From an uncultured Succinatimonas sp. (lineage in GTDB: Bacteria; Pseudomonadota; Gammaproteobacteria; Enterobacterales; Succinivibrionaceae), in the NCBI GenBank assembly GCA_900548485.1, contig URKL01000118.1, positions 1 to 6,009 on the forward strand: 6,009 nucleotides of DNA. The letters run 5' to 3'. The notes under the pieces are model-generated. The model made no database searches and was not told the DNA's origin. It saw only the letters and a program-made list of their open reading frames with translations. Shown here one piece after another: positions 1 to 5,960 of this stretch. The position numbers and the translations under genes are program-made. Within the stretch, counting starts at the first letter, position 1; each line of letters starts with the position of its first letter.

Positions 1-54
1 CTTTTACCGACATGAACTTTAAACTCAACCACCAGTTCAATGACCGCAGCCGCG
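1..54. other. Non-homologous junction before the NagA reading frame
   Basis: These bases precede the part that can be aligned to NagA. In the nagA frame there is a TGA at 13-15, and the codons between it and the QNPQYV motif do not read as the expected LEGPxLN...G(A/T)xNP segment of NagA. Bases 41-57 are much richer in G and C than the following gene and include a CCGCGG palindrome at 50-55. Nothing resembling a Shine-Dalgarno precedes the ATG at 40. Possible explanations are a deletion or insertion scar in a pseudogene, one or more frameshifts, or an artefactual contig end. The sequence alone cannot decide between these. Confidence 0.5.
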
Positions 55-783
55 GCACAAAATCCTCAATACGTAAAAGAAGCTGATTTAGACTTTTTTT
101 TGAAATTACAAGCTTTAGCTTGTGATCTTATTAAGGTTATTGTGGTATCTCCAGAGACTGAAAATGCTTGTGAATTTATTAAAAAAGTCTCATCACAGGT
201 TAAAGTATCGCTAGGGCATACTTGTTGTGATTATGATAAGGCTTGTGAAGCTATAACTTGTGGTGCAAGTGAATTGACACATATTTTCAATGCCATGAAT
301 CCTTTATTACATCGCTCTCCAGGTCCAATTGCCGCTGCGGCTTTAGATAAAAATGTAAAGGCTGAACTTATCTGTGATGGTATACATATACATGAGGCTA
401 TGGTTAGACTTGCGTTTAAGCTTTTCTCTAAAGAACGTATCATTATGATTTCAGATTCAATGATGGCAACGGGCTTAGAAGATGGTGAATATAGCTTAGG
501 TGGGCAAAAGGTAAGAGTATGCGGTAAAAAAGCTACTTTAGAGGATGGTACTTTGGCAGGATCAGTTTGCAATCTATTTTTAATGTTAAAAAGTGCAGTC
601 TCAATGGGAATTTCTCTTGAGGATGCTGTTCGTGCTTGTACTTATAATCCAGCTTTAAATGTGGGAATTTTAGATAAGGTTGGAATTTTAAAAGCAGGAC
701 GACGCGCCAATATTTTATTTTTAGATGATGCTTTGAATTTAAAAGGTATTTTGCATCATGGACTATGGTTAAAAAAGCCTTAA
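40..783 (+). CDS. nagA: N-acetylglucosamine-6-phosphate deacetylase, C-terminal part (5' third missing)
   Basis: NagA removes the acetyl group from GlcNAc-6-phosphate in the cytoplasm, giving GlcN-6-P and acetate, a central step in GlcNAc, chitin and sialic acid use. The 247 residues match the C-terminal two thirds of the ~380-residue amidohydrolase-fold family. Visible motifs are QNPQYV (7-12), SLGHT with metal ligand His60, THIFNAM with His81, ICDGIHIH with substrate-binding His116, and ISDS with catalytic Asp139, followed by EDGTLAGS (168-175) and the C-terminal LKAGRRANILFLDD. The details (IFNAMNPLLHRSPG, EDGEYSLGGQKV) are nearer my memory of Bacillus-type NagA than of E. coli NagA. The HxEGP segment with the first metal ligand (Glu131 in E. 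coli) is absent. The ATG at 40 is only the first ATG after an in-frame stop and has no Shine-Dalgarno, so it is unlikely to be the native start. The remainder has no internal stop. Probably a pseudogene or edge-truncated copy. No terminator is seen before the next gene. Confidence 0.85.
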   Translation: MTAAAAQNPQYVKEADLDFFLKLQALACDLIKVIVVSPETENACEFIKKVSSQVKVSLGHTCCDYDKACEAITCGASELTHIFNAMNPLLHRSPGPIAAAALDKNVKAELICDGIHIHEAMVRLAFKLFSKERIIMISDSMMATGLEDGEYSLGGQKVRVCGKKATLEDGTLAGSVCNLFLMLKSAVSMGISLEDAVRACTYNPALNVGILDKVGILKAGRRANILFLDDALNLKGILHHGLWLKKP

Positions 784-927
784 ATTTTAAAAAATAACTT
801 TAAATTAAGGCAGGCTTAGTTAAAAAAAGGTATTATAAAGAATATATAAGCAAAATAATAATTCATATTATAAGACCATTATTTTTCGTATATAAAGATG
901 TACTGAAGCTGTTTTTTTGGAGCTAAA

Positions 928-1797
928 ATGACTAAAGATAACTCATTGTTAGATGAAAAAGCTTTAGCTATTCCAATTTTTGGTAGTTGTATAAATAAGC
1001 TCACCAAGTCAGATGCAATTATTGCTAATTTTATTGCTAATAATATTTCTAAAGTTTTAGAGATGACAATTTCTGATGTAGCTACAGAAACCAAAACCTC
1101 GGATGTAACTATTTCAAGATTTTGTAAAAAATTAGATTTGTCTGGTTTTCAATCATTAAAAGTACAATTAGCTTCTTTTACAAATCAAAAAATTGATGAT
1201 GTTGAGGTAGGCGTTGGCGATGATGTTAAGACTATTGCTTCTAAGATCTTTTTGAAGATTCAAGAAGGATTGAATATGACGCAAAATGTGGTCGATTATG
1301 ATGCTATAGATCGTGCCGCTAATTTGATCGCTTGTAGTAATCGTTTAATGGTTTTTGGTTATGGTACCTCTGGTACTATTTGTCGAGATATTGGCATTCG
1401 CTTTGTGCGTTTTGGTATTCCAACTGAAGTTTTTACCGATCCTCATCAGCAGGCAACTATTGCAGCTATGTGCCAAAACTATGATACTACTGTAGTTGTG
1501 GTATCTTTATCAGGTAGTTCCATAGATCTTGTACATAGCGTTGAACTTGCTAAAAATAATGGTGCGAAGATTGTTTTAATTACTTCTCATAAACGTTCAC
1601 CTCTTGCAGAAAAAGCTGATGAGGTTTTAGTTGGTTTAGGTCCTGAAATCAAGTTATTAGCTGAATCTACAGTTACACGTTTTGCTTATTTGGCAATTGT
1701 TGATGTGCTATACACTAGAGTTGCGATTTTAAGAAACAAACTATATACACAAAATATTGTAAGTATGCGTAAAGCCTTGGCCGCTTTAAAGAGTTAG
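928..1797 (+). CDS. RpiR/MurR-family transcriptional regulator (HTH + SIS domain)
   Basis: Predicted cytoplasmic DNA-binding regulator of 289 residues, the usual length of the family. The N-terminal HTH_6 domain spans about 22-85, with the helix-turn-helix in TISDVATETKTSDVTISRFC (47-66) and the family hallmark LSGFQSLKVQLA (71-82). A SIS domain follows at about 125-260, with the phosphosugar-binding loops GYGTSG (144-149) and SLSGSS (193-198). In this family the SIS domain senses sugar phosphates: MurNAc-6-P for MurR, and GlcN-6-P as co-effector of the H. influenzae sialic acid regulator SiaR. Sitting 144 bases after nagA on the same strand, it probably controls amino-sugar genes; this is inferred from context. 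The start at 928 is supported by TGGAG at 918-922, 5 bases upstream. The upstream gap is AT-rich, with -10-like TATTAT (831) and TATAAA (891) but no convincing -35. It may have its own promoter or be read through from nagA. It converges on the TRAP operon, which it might also regulate. Confidence 0.9.
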   Translation: MTKDNSLLDEKALAIPIFGSCINKLTKSDAIIANFIANNISKVLEMTISDVATETKTSDVTISRFCKKLDLSGFQSLKVQLASFTNQKIDDVEVGVGDDVKTIASKIFLKIQEGLNMTQNVVDYDAIDRAANLIACSNRLMVFGYGTSGTICRDIGIRFVRFGIPTEVFTDPHQQATIAAMCQNYDTTVVVVSLSGSSIDLVHSVELAKNNGAKIVLITSHKRSPLAEKADEVLVGLGPEIKLLAESTVTRFAYLAIVDVLYTRVAILRNKLYTQNIVSMRKALAALKS

Positions 1798-1826
1798 AAA
1801 AAAATAGCCAGCAGGTTGCTGGCTAT
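1798..1826 (-). terminator. Intrinsic terminator of the TRAP/dehydrogenase operon
   Basis: Perfect 10-bp inverted repeat: ATAGCCAGCA at 1804-1813, GGT loop, TGCTGGCTAT at 1817-1826. On the minus strand the stem runs straight into a U-run (the A-run at 1798-1804), the standard rho-independent arrangement. It lies 22 bases after the dehydrogenase stop codon. On the plus strand the hairpin is followed by AAAACATA, not a U-run, so it should end rpiR transcription poorly, though it could stabilise the 3' end. Confidence 0.9.
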
Positions 1827-1848
1827 AAAACATAGAAGCTTAATTAAG

Positions 1849-2772
1849 TTATAGTTTTAGTTTAGTGGGTAGGTCGCGACCTTCTAAGAACGCTTTCATG
1901 TTGTCTATGACTATATTTGCCATTAACAATCTAGTTTCAACAGTAGCGCTAGCAATATGTGGAGTTACTACCACATTATCTCTACCAATTAACTGCTGTG
2001 GAACATAAGGTTCTTTGACAAATACGTCTAAACCAGCACCTTTGATTTGATTGTTAACAATGGCATCTACTAAGGCCTGTTCATCAACTAAAGAACCACG
2101 AGCAACGTTGATTAAAAATCCTTCAGTACCTAAGGCTTTTAAAACCTCGGCATTGATTAAGTTGCGGTTTTCCTCAGTGGCTGCAGCGCAGATAATCAAA
2201 TAATCAACTAAAGAAGCAAGCTTAATAAGGTCATCTACCTTTGTATAATTTTTGTTTTCAATAAAATTATCGTAATAGTAGATTTCCATATCAAAGGCAC
2301 AAGCTCTTTTAGCTACGGCATTACCTATACGTCCAAGACCTACGATACCAACTTTTTTACCTGAAACCTTAGTTGCTAAAGCAAGTTTGTGGTTTTGTTC
2401 CCATTTACCATCTGCAATAAAGTTATTGGCAAAGGTAATTTTTCTTGAAACATTTAGCATTAAGGATATGGCTAAATCAGCAACATCTTCAGTTAAGACT
2501 CCTGGAGTAGTACATATGGCAATATCGCGTTTTTTGCATTCGGCAACATCTACACCGTCATAACCTACACCAAAATTATCAATAATCTTGACGTTAGGTA
2601 GTTTGTCTAACAAAGCCTTAGAAACCACACCACCACCATTAGACATGATGATTTCAATTTCAGAGGCATTGGACTCATTGATTTGGTCTTCAGTTAAAAC
2701 CTCATATTGTTGTTCTTTAATAAAAGAGGCTACATTTTCATTAAGACCAACAACAGTAAGTAATTTTTTCAT
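1849..2772 (-). CDS. D-isomer-specific 2-hydroxyacid dehydrogenase (glyoxylate/hydroxypyruvate/2-ketoaldonate reductase type)
   Basis: Predicted soluble NAD(P)H-dependent enzyme that interconverts a 2-oxoacid and a D-2-hydroxyacid. The 307 residues form the two-domain family fold. A split catalytic domain (1-~100 and the C-terminus) carries NFGVGYDGVDV (67-76) and TPGVLTEDVADLA (89-101). The Rossmann domain has VGIVGLGRIG (141-150). The catalytic triad is complete: Arg225 in NVARGSLVDE, Glu254 in GLDVFVKEP, His272 in TPHIAS. The sequence lies near the GhrB/hydroxypyruvate reductase branch rather than formate, phosphoglycerate or lactate dehydrogenase; the exact substrate cannot be read off. 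GAGGA at 2779-2783, 6 bases before the ATG, supports this start. It is the last gene of the operon, 14 bases after the binding-protein gene and 22 bases before the terminator. This linkage suggests that it reduces the transported substrate or a product of it. In E. coli, GhrB (YiaE) reduces 2-ketogluconate, glyoxylate and hydroxypyruvate. Confidence 0.88.
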   Translation of the reverse strand: MKKLLTVVGLNENVASFIKEQQYEVLTEDQINESNASEIEIIMSNGGGVVSKALLDKLPNVKIIDNFGVGYDGVDVAECKKRDIAICTTPGVLTEDVADLAISLMLNVSRKITFANNFIADGKWEQNHKLALATKVSGKKVGIVGLGRIGNAVAKRACAFDMEIYYYDNFIENKNYTKVDDLIKLASLVDYLIICAAATEENRNLINAEVLKALGTEGFLINVARGSLVDEQALVDAIVNNQIKGAGLDVFVKEPYVPQQLIGRDNVVVTPHIASATVETRLLMANIVIDNMKAFLEGRDLPTKLKL

Positions 2773-2786
2773 CTTTTATCCTCTAA

Positions 2787-3767
2787 CTACTTGCGCTCAG
2801 CTTCGATGAGTTTTACGAAGTAATCGCCATTAGCGTTGATATATTCATCACGAATGCTCTTGGTCTTCTCAACAAAGAGATCTTTTTGTACATCGTCATT
2901 TACAACAATGCCAGATTCTGCATTCATCTTAGAGATCATGTCATTTTCAGACTTGTTATTGAGATCTCGCTGGAATTTAGCAGCCTCTCTAGCACTTTCT
3001 ACAATGATCTTTTGCTGTTCGTCTGTTAACTTATCAAACTTCTTTTTGTTCATGACAACTGCAACAGCGGTATAAGCATGATTAGTTAAAGATAAGTATT
3101 TTTGTACCTCATAGAACTTACCTGAGTATAAAGCTGGCATAGGGTGATCTTGTGAATCAATAGCGCCAGTTTCCATAGCAGTGTAGAGTTCACCGAAAGC
3201 CATTGGCACAGGGTTGGCTCCTAAAGCTTCGAAGGTTTTAACTAAGATCTGGCTTTGAGGTACACGGATCTTTAAGCCTTTAACATCATCAGGGGTCTTA
3301 ATTGGTTTATTGTTATTAGTAATATTACGGAAGCCGTTTTCAAAGTAAGCTAAACCAACAATACCTTTGCTCTTAACAGTGTCAAATAATTCTTGACCTA
3401 CTTTGCCATCTAAGGCACGGTGAGCATGATCTTTATCTTTGAAGATGAAAGGAATATCTAAAACAGAGAAGTCTTTAGATAAACCACTTAATGCGTGAGC
3501 ACCGACCATACCGATATCAATGGTGCCACCACGAGTACCAGAAACGATAGCTTGGGTATTACCTAAGGTGCTATCAGGATAGAACTTAATAACAATCTCA
3601 CCATTAGTCTTCTTGGAGACTAAGTCGATAAAATGCTCTGCACCTTGACCTTGAGTATCGGCACGAGAAATATCAGTTGCAAAGCGCAAGGTAGTTTTAG
3701 CCTCAGCGCCGGTGGCAACAGCGAGAGAAACAACAACTGCTAATAAGGATGCAATAGTTTTTTTCAT
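2787..3767 (-). CDS. yiaO: TRAP transporter periplasmic substrate-binding protein (DctP family, YiaO-like)
   Basis: Predicted periplasmic solute receptor delivering a carboxylate ligand to the TRAP permease. From the ATG at 3767 it is 326 residues, close to E. coli YiaO. A Sec signal peptide (MKKTIASLLA..., hydrophobic core 5-20) has a likely cleavage after AEA (21-23). Family motifs follow: YPDSTLGNTQAIVSGTRGGT (63-82), LDIPFIF (103-109), ENGFRNITN with Arg147, LKIRVP with Arg168 (the position that salt-bridges the ligand carboxylate in DctP proteins), and GANPVPMAFGELYTAMETG (183-201). STLGN..SG.RGGTID and AHAHR.LDGKVG strongly recall YiaO. The reading frame extends to a TTG at 3782, but that TTG overlaps the Shine-Dalgarno GGAG. 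The ATG 9 bases downstream of it starts a normal MKK signal peptide and is preferred. It follows the large permease gene by 23 bases. The ligand is unproven: 2,3-diketo-L-gulonate is the YiaO precedent, and any sugar acid or 2-ketoacid is possible. Confidence 0.92.
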   Translation of the reverse strand: MKKTIASLLAVVVSLAVATGAEAKTTLRFATDISRADTQGQGAEHFIDLVSKKTNGEIVIKFYPDSTLGNTQAIVSGTRGGTIDIGMVGAHALSGLSKDFSVLDIPFIFKDKDHAHRALDGKVGQELFDTVKSKGIVGLAYFENGFRNITNNNKPIKTPDDVKGLKIRVPQSQILVKTFEALGANPVPMAFGELYTAMETGAIDSQDHPMPALYSGKFYEVQKYLSLTNHAYTAVAVVMNKKKFDKLTDEQQKIIVESAREAAKFQRDLNNKSENDMISKMNAESGIVVNDDVQKDLFVEKTKSIRDEYINANGDYFVKLIEAERK

Positions 3768-3776
3768 AATAATATT

Positions 3777-3780
3777 CTCC
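3777..3780 (-). promoter_or_regulatory. Shine-Dalgarno deciding the dctP-like start
   Basis: Read on the minus strand, GGAG is followed by 9 bases and then ATG at 3767-3765. The alternative in-frame TTG (3782-3780) shares its last base with the GGAG, so it cannot use this site. Starting at the ATG also restores a standard MKK-type signal peptide. Confidence 0.85.
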
Positions 3781-3790
3781 AAAAAGTAGA

Positions 3791-5068
3791 TTATTTACCA
3801 ACAAAGAATTCCATAGGACCTATGATGATTGAAGGGAATAACAGCATCAAAATCATCAATAAAATCAGAACACCAGCATAAGGAAGTACACCTAATACAG
3901 CTCGCTCAAAAGGTACACGGGTTACACCTGATACAACATTTAAAACGTTGCCAACAGGAGGAGTAATTAAACCGATAGAACAACAGAAGATGAACATTAC
4001 GCAGAAGTAAATTTCATTGATACCAGCTTCTCTTATGATCGGAAGTAATACTGGAACTAAGATTAAAACGATCGGAATTAAGTCTAAGACCATACCCATC
4101 ATTAAAAGCACAACTAATATAAGAGCCATCAATAAGGTTGGACTTGAAGCTAGAGGTTTTAATAATTCAGCAACCATTAAAGGTAAGTCAGCAACAGTCA
4201 TAAGCCAAGCTGATACTTGAGCTGCAGATACCATCAACATGATTACGGCAGTAGTAATAGCTGTGGATAATAAAGCGTTGTAAATAGCTTTTAATGTTAA
4301 TTCACGATATACACAAATTGAGATGAATAGAGCATAGACTGAGGCTACAGCACCCGCTTCAGTTGGGGTAAAGATACCTAAACGGAAGCCACCGATAACA
4401 ATAATAGGTAAGAGCAAAGCCAATATAGAACTCTTAAAGGCATCAAAGATTTCTTTACCAGTAGCTTTTTGGTTAGTTTCAAGTTTGCGAGACTGGAAGT
4501 ACCAAATAATACATAAAGATACGCCCATCAAGAGGCCAGGGAAAATACCTGCCATGAACAATTCAGAAATTGAAACGGAAGCAGTAACACCGATAACAAT
4601 GAAAGGAATTGAAGGCGGAATGATCGGGGCAATAATACCGCCAGCGGCAATTAAACCTGCAGATCTAGGACCATCATATTTAGCCTTAGTCATCATTGGA
4701 AACATGATAGCGGCAATGGCAGCAGTATCGGCTGCAGGGGATCCCGATAAAGAGGCCATGATGACGGCAGCAATAATAACTACAAAACCTAAGCCACCAG
4801 CTTTATGACCAACTAATTTCATTGGCAGATCGATTAAGCGTTTAGCTAAACCGCCTACATTCATGATTTCACCTGCGAAAACGAAGAAGGGAATCGCTAG
4901 CAAGGTAAAGTTATCTGCGCCATTGATAATACTTTGAGCCATAATCTGAGGATCAACCATATCTAAATGGAGCATCAAACCTAAACTGCAAAGTAATAAC
5001 GCAAAAGCAATAGGAATACCGATGGCAACGGAAGTCAAAAGAATTATTAAGAAAATAGCTACAGTCAT
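3791..5068 (-). CDS. yiaN: TRAP transporter large permease (DctM family, YiaN-like)
   Basis: Predicted inner-membrane transport subunit of a Na+-coupled TRAP carrier, which moves substrate across the membrane in an elevator mechanism. The 425 residues match the usual DctM length and, as I recall, that of E. coli YiaN. The sequence is almost entirely hydrophobic segments, with many predicted membrane helices and two re-entrant hairpin motifs. Diagnostic stretches are IMAQSIINGADNFTLLAIPF (42-61), FAGEIMNVGGL (64-74), DLPMKLVGHKAGGLGF (80-95), SLSGSPAADTAA (106-117) and GGIIAPIIPPSIPF (143-156) in the first half, and FTPTEAGAVASVYALF (233-248) and GLITPPVGNVLNVVSGV (366-382) in the second. The NGAD...LAIPFFV.AGEIMN.GGL.KR pattern matches my recollection of YiaN closely, more so than DctM or the fused SiaQM. 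It starts 5 bases after the small permease stop, with GGGAG at 5077-5081 lying over the 3' end of that gene, so translation is probably coupled. Confidence 0.95.
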   Translation of the reverse strand: MTVAIFLIILLTSVAIGIPIAFALLLCSLGLMLHLDMVDPQIMAQSIINGADNFTLLAIPFFVFAGEIMNVGGLAKRLIDLPMKLVGHKAGGLGFVVIIAAVIMASLSGSPAADTAAIAAIMFPMMTKAKYDGPRSAGLIAAGGIIAPIIPPSIPFIVIGVTASVSISELFMAGIFPGLLMGVSLCIIWYFQSRKLETNQKATGKEIFDAFKSSILALLLPIIVIGGFRLGIFTPTEAGAVASVYALFISICVYRELTLKAIYNALLSTAITTAVIMLMVSAAQVSAWLMTVADLPLMVAELLKPLASSPTLLMALILVVLLMMGMVLDLIPIVLILVPVLLPIIREAGINEIYFCVMFIFCCSIGLITPPVGNVLNVVSGVTRVPFERAVLGVLPYAGVLILLMILMLLFPSIIIGPMEFFVGK

Positions 5069-5073
5069 TTAAA

Positions 5074-5556
5074 TTACTCCCATTTTCCTTTAGCAATATT
5101 TAAGATGATGGAGATAATCTTGAAAAATAAGATAATGCCCATTCCGATAGCTCCAATGGAACCTGATATATAGATGTAACCTAAAGGAATTTGTGCCACA
5201 GGTGACAAATCTTCCATGTTGAATTCATAGAGTTCATAGCTACCTACGCAGAGTAAATAGCAGCAATAGAGCATGGCGAGGTAACAAAAGAGCTTAATAA
5301 AAGATTGGATTTTTAAAGGCATGGCTTTACGAATGAAGTCAACATAAATATGGCCATCATTTTTCATAGCTAAGATAGAGCCTAGGAAAACTACCCATAT
5401 AAATAGGAAACGTGATAATTCTTCTGATACCACGATACCTGAAGAAAAAGCAAAGCGTAATCCTACGTTGATGATCACCAGAAGTGACATGATTGCAAGG
5501 ATGACAACCACAAGGATCTCAAGTCCTTTCATAAGAATATTTGATAGGTTCTGCAT
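5074..5556 (-). CDS. yiaM: TRAP transporter small permease (DctQ family, YiaM-like)
   Basis: Predicted four-helix inner-membrane partner of the large permease, needed for a working TRAP complex. It has 160 residues, normal for the family. Membrane segments lie at about 11-34, 48-66, 84-108 and 124-153. The DctQ signature is present: VIINVGLRFAF (27-37), then EELSRFLFIWVVFLG (45-59) and the GHIYVDFI stretch (68-75). It is the first gene of the operon, and the order Q-M-P matches E. coli yiaM-yiaN-yiaO. The ATG at 5556 has AGGAG at 5569-5573. The 12-base spacing is longer than ideal, but no better start exists: the next in-frame Met (residue 9) has no Shine-Dalgarno and would cut into the N-terminus. 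Its final codons overlap the ribosome binding site of the next gene. Confidence 0.9.
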   Translation of the reverse strand: MQNLSNILMKGLEILVVVILAIMSLLVIINVGLRFAFSSGIVVSEELSRFLFIWVVFLGSILAMKNDGHIYVDFIRKAMPLKIQSFIKLFCYLAMLYCCYLLCVGSYELYEFNMEDLSPVAQIPLGYIYISGSIGAIGMGIILFFKIISIILNIAKGKWE

Positions 5557-5586
5557 AGAATAAGTCTTCTCCTATGAACAATGTAT

Positions 5587-5639
5587 ATCAAAAATTCTAG
5601 TAAAAAATGACAGATGAATATCAGACTTAAGTCACATAA
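5587..5639 (-). promoter_or_regulatory. Candidate CRP-dependent promoter of the TRAP operon
   Basis: On the minus strand, TGTGA (5636-5632) is followed by CTTAAG and TCTGA. This is a CRP-like site with one perfect half (TGTGA-N6-TCACA consensus), centred at 5628.5. A -10 candidate, TAGAAT (5599-5594, one mismatch to TATAAT), lies downstream. If transcription starts 7 bases after it, at about 5587, the CRP centre falls at -41.5, the class II spacing, where CRP overlaps and replaces a -35. The matching -35 position reads GATATT, which is weak, as expected of an activator-dependent promoter. A second, poorer -10 (TATACA, 5587-5582) exists. The start site is assumed, not observed. Confidence 0.4.
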
Positions 5640-5784
5640 TTGCGCACAATGATAAATATATTTCAAAAGAATAAGATTTTTGTCACAAAATATGCTGTTT
5701 TTATATCAATGTATATTTCAAATAGCATAAATAAGCTGTTTGTAAATGATAGTTACATGTCATTTTATTTTGTTTAAGTTTTTT

Positions 5785-5802
5785 TTTAAGCTTATTTAAG
5801 CT
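5785..5802. repeat. Tandem TTTAAGCT repeat, 10-bp period
   Basis: TTTAAGCT occurs at 5785-5792 and again at 5795-5802, exactly one helical turn apart, and a related TTTAAG lies at 5773-5778. The same bases form the inverted repeat AGCTTA-TT-TAAGCT (5789-5802). It might be a regulator binding site or only AT-rich composition. Confidence 0.45.
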
Positions 5803-5810
5803 AAAATCAG

Positions 5811-5831
5811 CAGATTATTGTTAATAATCTG
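5811..5831. repeat. Perfect 9-bp inverted repeat
   Basis: CAGATTATT (5811-5819), GTT spacer, AATAATCTG (5823-5831). Neither side is followed by a U-run, so it is not an obvious intrinsic terminator. The AT-rich stem and odd-numbered 21-bp span suit a dimeric repressor operator. It lies about 230 bases upstream of the predicted TRAP operon start, so it more likely serves something to the right of the window, or nothing. Confidence 0.55.
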
Positions 5832-5960
5832 TCATAAAATAAGGTGGTTGTCTTTTTTTAATAAAGCATATTCTTGAGGGCAGGCAGTAGACAAATGGCA
5901 ATAGATCCAGATAAAAAATAGTAATGTCTAAAAGTTATGTTCTCTATATTTATGCTAGCA

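Noticed and set aside
1..57. Minus-strand open stretch reading AAAAVIELVVEFKVHVGK before nagA
   Set aside because: It looks protein-like but is too short, is bounded by a stop just inside nagA, and matches no family I recognise. It may simply reflect the foreign or erroneous bases at the left edge.
231..572. Open frame of 113 codons on the minus strand inside nagA
   Set aside because: It lies wholly opposite conserved NagA coding sequence and has no recognisable domain or Shine-Dalgarno. It is a shadow frame, as are the other short frames opposite the regulator and TRAP genes.
831..873. TATTATAA direct repeat (831-838 and 866-873) upstream of the regulator as an operator pair
   Set aside because: The whole gap is A/T-dominated, so an 8-bp A/T repeat has little weight. 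RpiR operators are normally inverted repeats.
2787..5556. Sialic acid TRAP system SiaPQM
   Set aside because: NagA and an RpiR regulator nearby invite this reading. However, SiaQ and SiaM are fused in the Haemophilus system, and the receptor and large permease here look like YiaO and YiaN in their distinctive stretches. It is kept only as an alternative to test.
5678..5690. TTTTGT-C-ACAAAA inverted repeat as a second CRP or FNR site
   Set aside because: It contains TCACA on the plus strand but lacks a properly spaced TGTGA partner, and it does not fit the FNR TTGAT-N4-ATCAA pattern. It is left as an unexplained palindrome.
5895..5921. Eight-codon frame ATG...TAG (MAIDPDKK) after a purine-rich stretch
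   Set aside because: GAGGG at 5876-5880 is 14 bases from the ATG, which is too far. The peptide has no run of regulatory codons typical of a leader peptide, and no attenuator follows. It may be a chance frame or the remnant of a lost gene start.
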